A stretch of 64,000 bases of DNA. It comes from an uncultured Clostridia bacterium (GTDB taxonomy: Bacteria; Bacillota; Clostridia; TANB77; CAG-508). The notes beneath the pieces were generated by a model. That model was not told where the DNA came from. It was given only the letters and a program-made list of their open reading frames with translations, and did no database searches. The translations under genes and the position numbers were made by a program. Where the stretch lies: positions 1 through 64,000 of the forward strand of contig CALXAV010000006.1 of NCBI GenBank assembly GCA_944386385.1, given 5' to 3'. How positions within the stretch are numbered: the first letter of the stretch is position 1; each line of letters opens with the position of its first letter. Below are positions 62,040 through 64,000 of the stretch, in pieces.

Positions 62040-64000
62040 ATGTTTAAAACTTATGAAACAGAGTTAGCCGGAAGAAAATTAGTAATTGAAACCGGAAAAA
62101 TGGCGGGATTTGCCAATGGAAGCGTTCTAGTACGTTATGGAGATACATGTGTATTAGTAAATGTAACAGCTTCAAAAGAACCAAAAGAAGGAATTGACTT
62201 TTTCCCATTATCAGTAGAGTTTGAGGAAAAATTATATTCAGTAGGAAAAATACCAGGAGGATTCTTAAAAAGAGAAGGAAAACCAAGTGATAAAGCAATA
62301 CTAACTGCAAGAGCAATAGATAGACCACTAAGACCATTATTTCCAAAAGATTTCAGAAATGATGTAGTAGTTGATGCAACAGTTCTTTGTGTAGAACAAG
62401 ATAATTCACCAGAAGTAGCAGCTATGATAGGAGCAGCAACAGCTTTAGCAATTTCAGATATTCCATTTAACGGACCAACAGCTGCAGTAAATGTAGGATT
62501 GGTAGATGGAAAAATAATAATAAACCCAACAGAAGCAGAAAGAGAAAAATCAGATTTAACATTAACAGTTGCTGCAACTGAAAAGAAAATAACAATGATA
62601 GAAGCAGGTGCTAATGAAGTACCTAATGATGTGATGTTAGAAGCAATAGAAACAGCACATGTTGAAATTAAAAAACTTTGTGAATTCATATCAAATATTC
62701 AAAAAGAAATAGGAAAACCAAAATTTGAATATAAATCATTTGAAGTAGATCATGATATATATGAATTTGTTGAGCAAAATTATAGAGAAGATATGAGAAC
62801 AGCTTTACTAGAAAAAGATAAAGAGACAAGAGACAATAATGTAGATAGCTTAACAGAAAAAATAAAAGAAGATTATAAAGAAAAATTTGGTGAAGAAGCT
62901 TTTGAAGAACATGAATCAGATTTTGGCGAAGCTGTAAATAAATTTGAGAAAAAATGTGTAAGAGAATTAATATTTAATGAGCATAAAAGAGTAGACGGAA
63001 GAGCTTTAGATGAGATAAGACCATTATCATGTGAAGTTGGAGTACTTCCAAGAACACATGGAAGTGCATTATTTACAAGAGGACAAACTCAAGTATTATC
63101 TGTTGCAACTTTAGGAATGATTAGTGAAGAACAAACTTTAGATGGAATCGATACTGAAGAGTCAAAAAGATATATGCACCATTATAATTTCCCACCATAT
63201 TCAGTAGGAGAAGCTAGAACATCAAGAGGACCTGGAAGAAGAGAAATTGGACATGGAGCTTTAGCAGAAAAAGCATTAGTTCCAGTATTACCATCAAAAG
63301 AAGAATTTCCATATGCAATAAGAGTAGTATCAGAAGTATTATCTTCAAATGGTTCTACTTCACAAGCAAGCATTTGCGGAAGCACATTATCATTAATGGA
63401 CGCAGGTGTACCATTAAAAAGACCTGTTGCAGGTATTTCAACAGGATTGGTTACAAACCCAGACAATGATGAAGACTATGTAATGCTTTTAGATATCCAA
63501 GGAATAGAAGATTTCTTTGGAGATATGGACTTTAAAGTTGGAGGAACTAAGAAAGGTATTACAGCAATTCAAGTAGATATTAAATGTGATGGTTTAACAT
63601 ATGACATAATAAAAGAAGCTTTTGAAAGAACTGAAAAAGCAAGAAACTATATATTAGATAATGTAATGTTACCAGTAATTAGCGAGCCAAGAAAAGAAGT
63701 ATCTAAATATGCACCAAGAATTGTAAGCACTATGATAAATCCAGAAAAGATAAAAGATGTTATCGGACCTGGTGGAAAAATGATAAATAAAATCATAGAT
63801 GAAACTGGAGTAAAAATAGATATAGAGGAAGATGGACAAGTATTAATCTATTCAACAGATAGTGAAAAAGCTGTGCAAGCTTTAGAAATGGTAGAAGATA
63901 TTGTAAGAGAAGTTGAAGTTGGAGGAATTTATTACGGAGAAGTAGAAAGAATAATGAACTTTGGAGCATTTGTTGATTTAGGTTGTGGAGGAAAAGAAGG
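62040..64000 (+). CDS. pnp: polynucleotide phosphorylase (3' end outside window)
   Basis: 653 residues visible. First RNase PH domain (GRKLVIETGKMAGFANGSVLVRYGDT), an all-alpha linker that seems longer and more acidic than usual (about 265-315), second RNase PH domain with RTHGSALFTRGQTQVLSVATLG and the active-site region STSQASICGSTLSLMDAGVP. A KH domain with VIGPGGKMINKII follows, then the beginning of S1 (GGIYYGEVERIMNFGAFVDL). It degrades RNA phosphorolytically and is part of the degradosome. Start ATG 62040 follows AAGGAG. Confidence 0.97.
   Translation, partial: MFKTYETELAGRKLVIETGKMAGFANGSVLVRYGDTCVLVNVTASKEPKEGIDFFPLSVEFEEKLYSVGKIPGGFLKREGKPSDKAILTARAIDRPLRPLFPKDFRNDVVVDATVLCVEQDNSPEVAAMIGAATALAISDIPFNGPTAAVNVGLVDGKIIINPTEAEREKSDLTLTVAATEKKITMIEAGANEVPNDVMLEAIETAHVEIKKLCEFISNIQKEIGKPKFEYKSFEVDHDIYEFVEQNYREDMRTALLEKDKETRDNNVDSLTEKIKEDYKEKFGEEAFEEHESDFGEAVNKFEKKCVRELIFNEHKRVDGRALDEIRPLSCEVGVLPRTHGSALFTRGQTQVLSVATLGMISEEQTLDGIDTEESKRYMHHYNFPPYSVGEARTSRGPGRREIGHGALAEKALVPVLPSKEEFPYAIRVVSEVLSSNGSTSQASICGSTLSLMDAGVPLKRPVAGISTGLVTNPDNDEDYVMLLDIQGIEDFFGDMDFKVGGTKKGITAIQVDIKCDGLTYDIIKEAFERTEKARNYILDNVMLPVISEPRKEVSKYAPRIVSTMINPEKIKDVIGPGGKMINKIIDETGVKIDIEEDGQVLIYSTDSEKAVQALEMVEDIVREVEVGGIYYGEVERIMNFGAFVDLGCGGKE

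Overview
ORGANISM. The window is very AT-rich. Genes have strong GGAGG-type ribosome binding sites, AGA is the dominant Arg codon, and several sporulation genes are present: an alpha/beta SASP, spoIVB, spoVM and spore photoproduct lyase. Together with ctsR-mcsA-mcsB-clpC, prpC-prkC-rsgA-rpe and tig-clpP-clpX this points to an endospore-forming, low-GC Gram-positive bacterium, most likely an uncultivated gut-type member of the Clostridia. This is inferred from gene content; no taxonomic search was possible.

LAYOUT. 1-8490: surface proteins with a type IV prepilin-like N-terminus (two LamG proteins and one C-type-lectin/FGE-like protein) flank the CtsR heat-shock operon. 8750-10870: a MazG-like hydrolase, a damaged AlbA_2/Schlafen-type gene and an SASP. 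10965-11849: a HAD phosphatase. 11959-24383: a long one-directional Tad/Flp-like pilus locus (CpaB-like SAF protein, two ParA/CpaE-like proteins, TadA-like ATPase, fused TadB/TadC, eight pilin-like or accessory proteins). It is followed by spoIVB, a solitary IS200/IS605 tnpB and a DUF4097 gene. 28-34.5 kb: dxs, ylmH, a DUF1016 nuclease gene, mutS2. 35-42.5 kb: prpC, prkC, rsgA, rpe, a bactofilin-like membrane protein, nth, spoVM, rpmB. 42.6-48.3 kb: tig, clpP, clpX, an amidase, and an Rpn-family gene with a partial duplicate. 48.4-64 kb: a two-component system, a radical SAM activase, orphan hicA, an FAD dehydrogenase, thyA-folA, splB, a MacB/FtsX-type ABC exporter, rpsO and pnp (cut by the window edge).

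MAIN DISCOVERY. By manual scan the codon CGG occurs in frame only four times in the window: at 7245, 9842, 20294 and 24802. At each one the gene is interrupted and is restored by skipping one base (C) and reading the following GGA as glycine. The genes are a prepilin/lectin gene, an AlbA_2-type gene, a pilus-locus gene and spoIVB. CGG triplets occur dozens of times in the other two phases, so the triplet itself is not missing from the DNA. This pattern suggests that CGG is an unassigned or 'hungry' codon at which ribosomes shift +1 efficiently on CGG-A, so that C insertions before GGA are tolerated. A systematic sequence error is the main alternative.

OTHER SIGNALS. McsB has lost most residues equivalent to the phosphagen-kinase catalytic set, while the neighbouring ClpC keeps both phospho-arginine-binding glutamates. 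A family of GGGACGTTTCC/GGAAACGTCCCC palindromes sits just upstream of clpC, rsgA and clpP. SplB appears to lack the usual hydrogen-donor cysteine. Several small genes (23-aa SpoVM, a 49-aa membrane protein) are easily missed.
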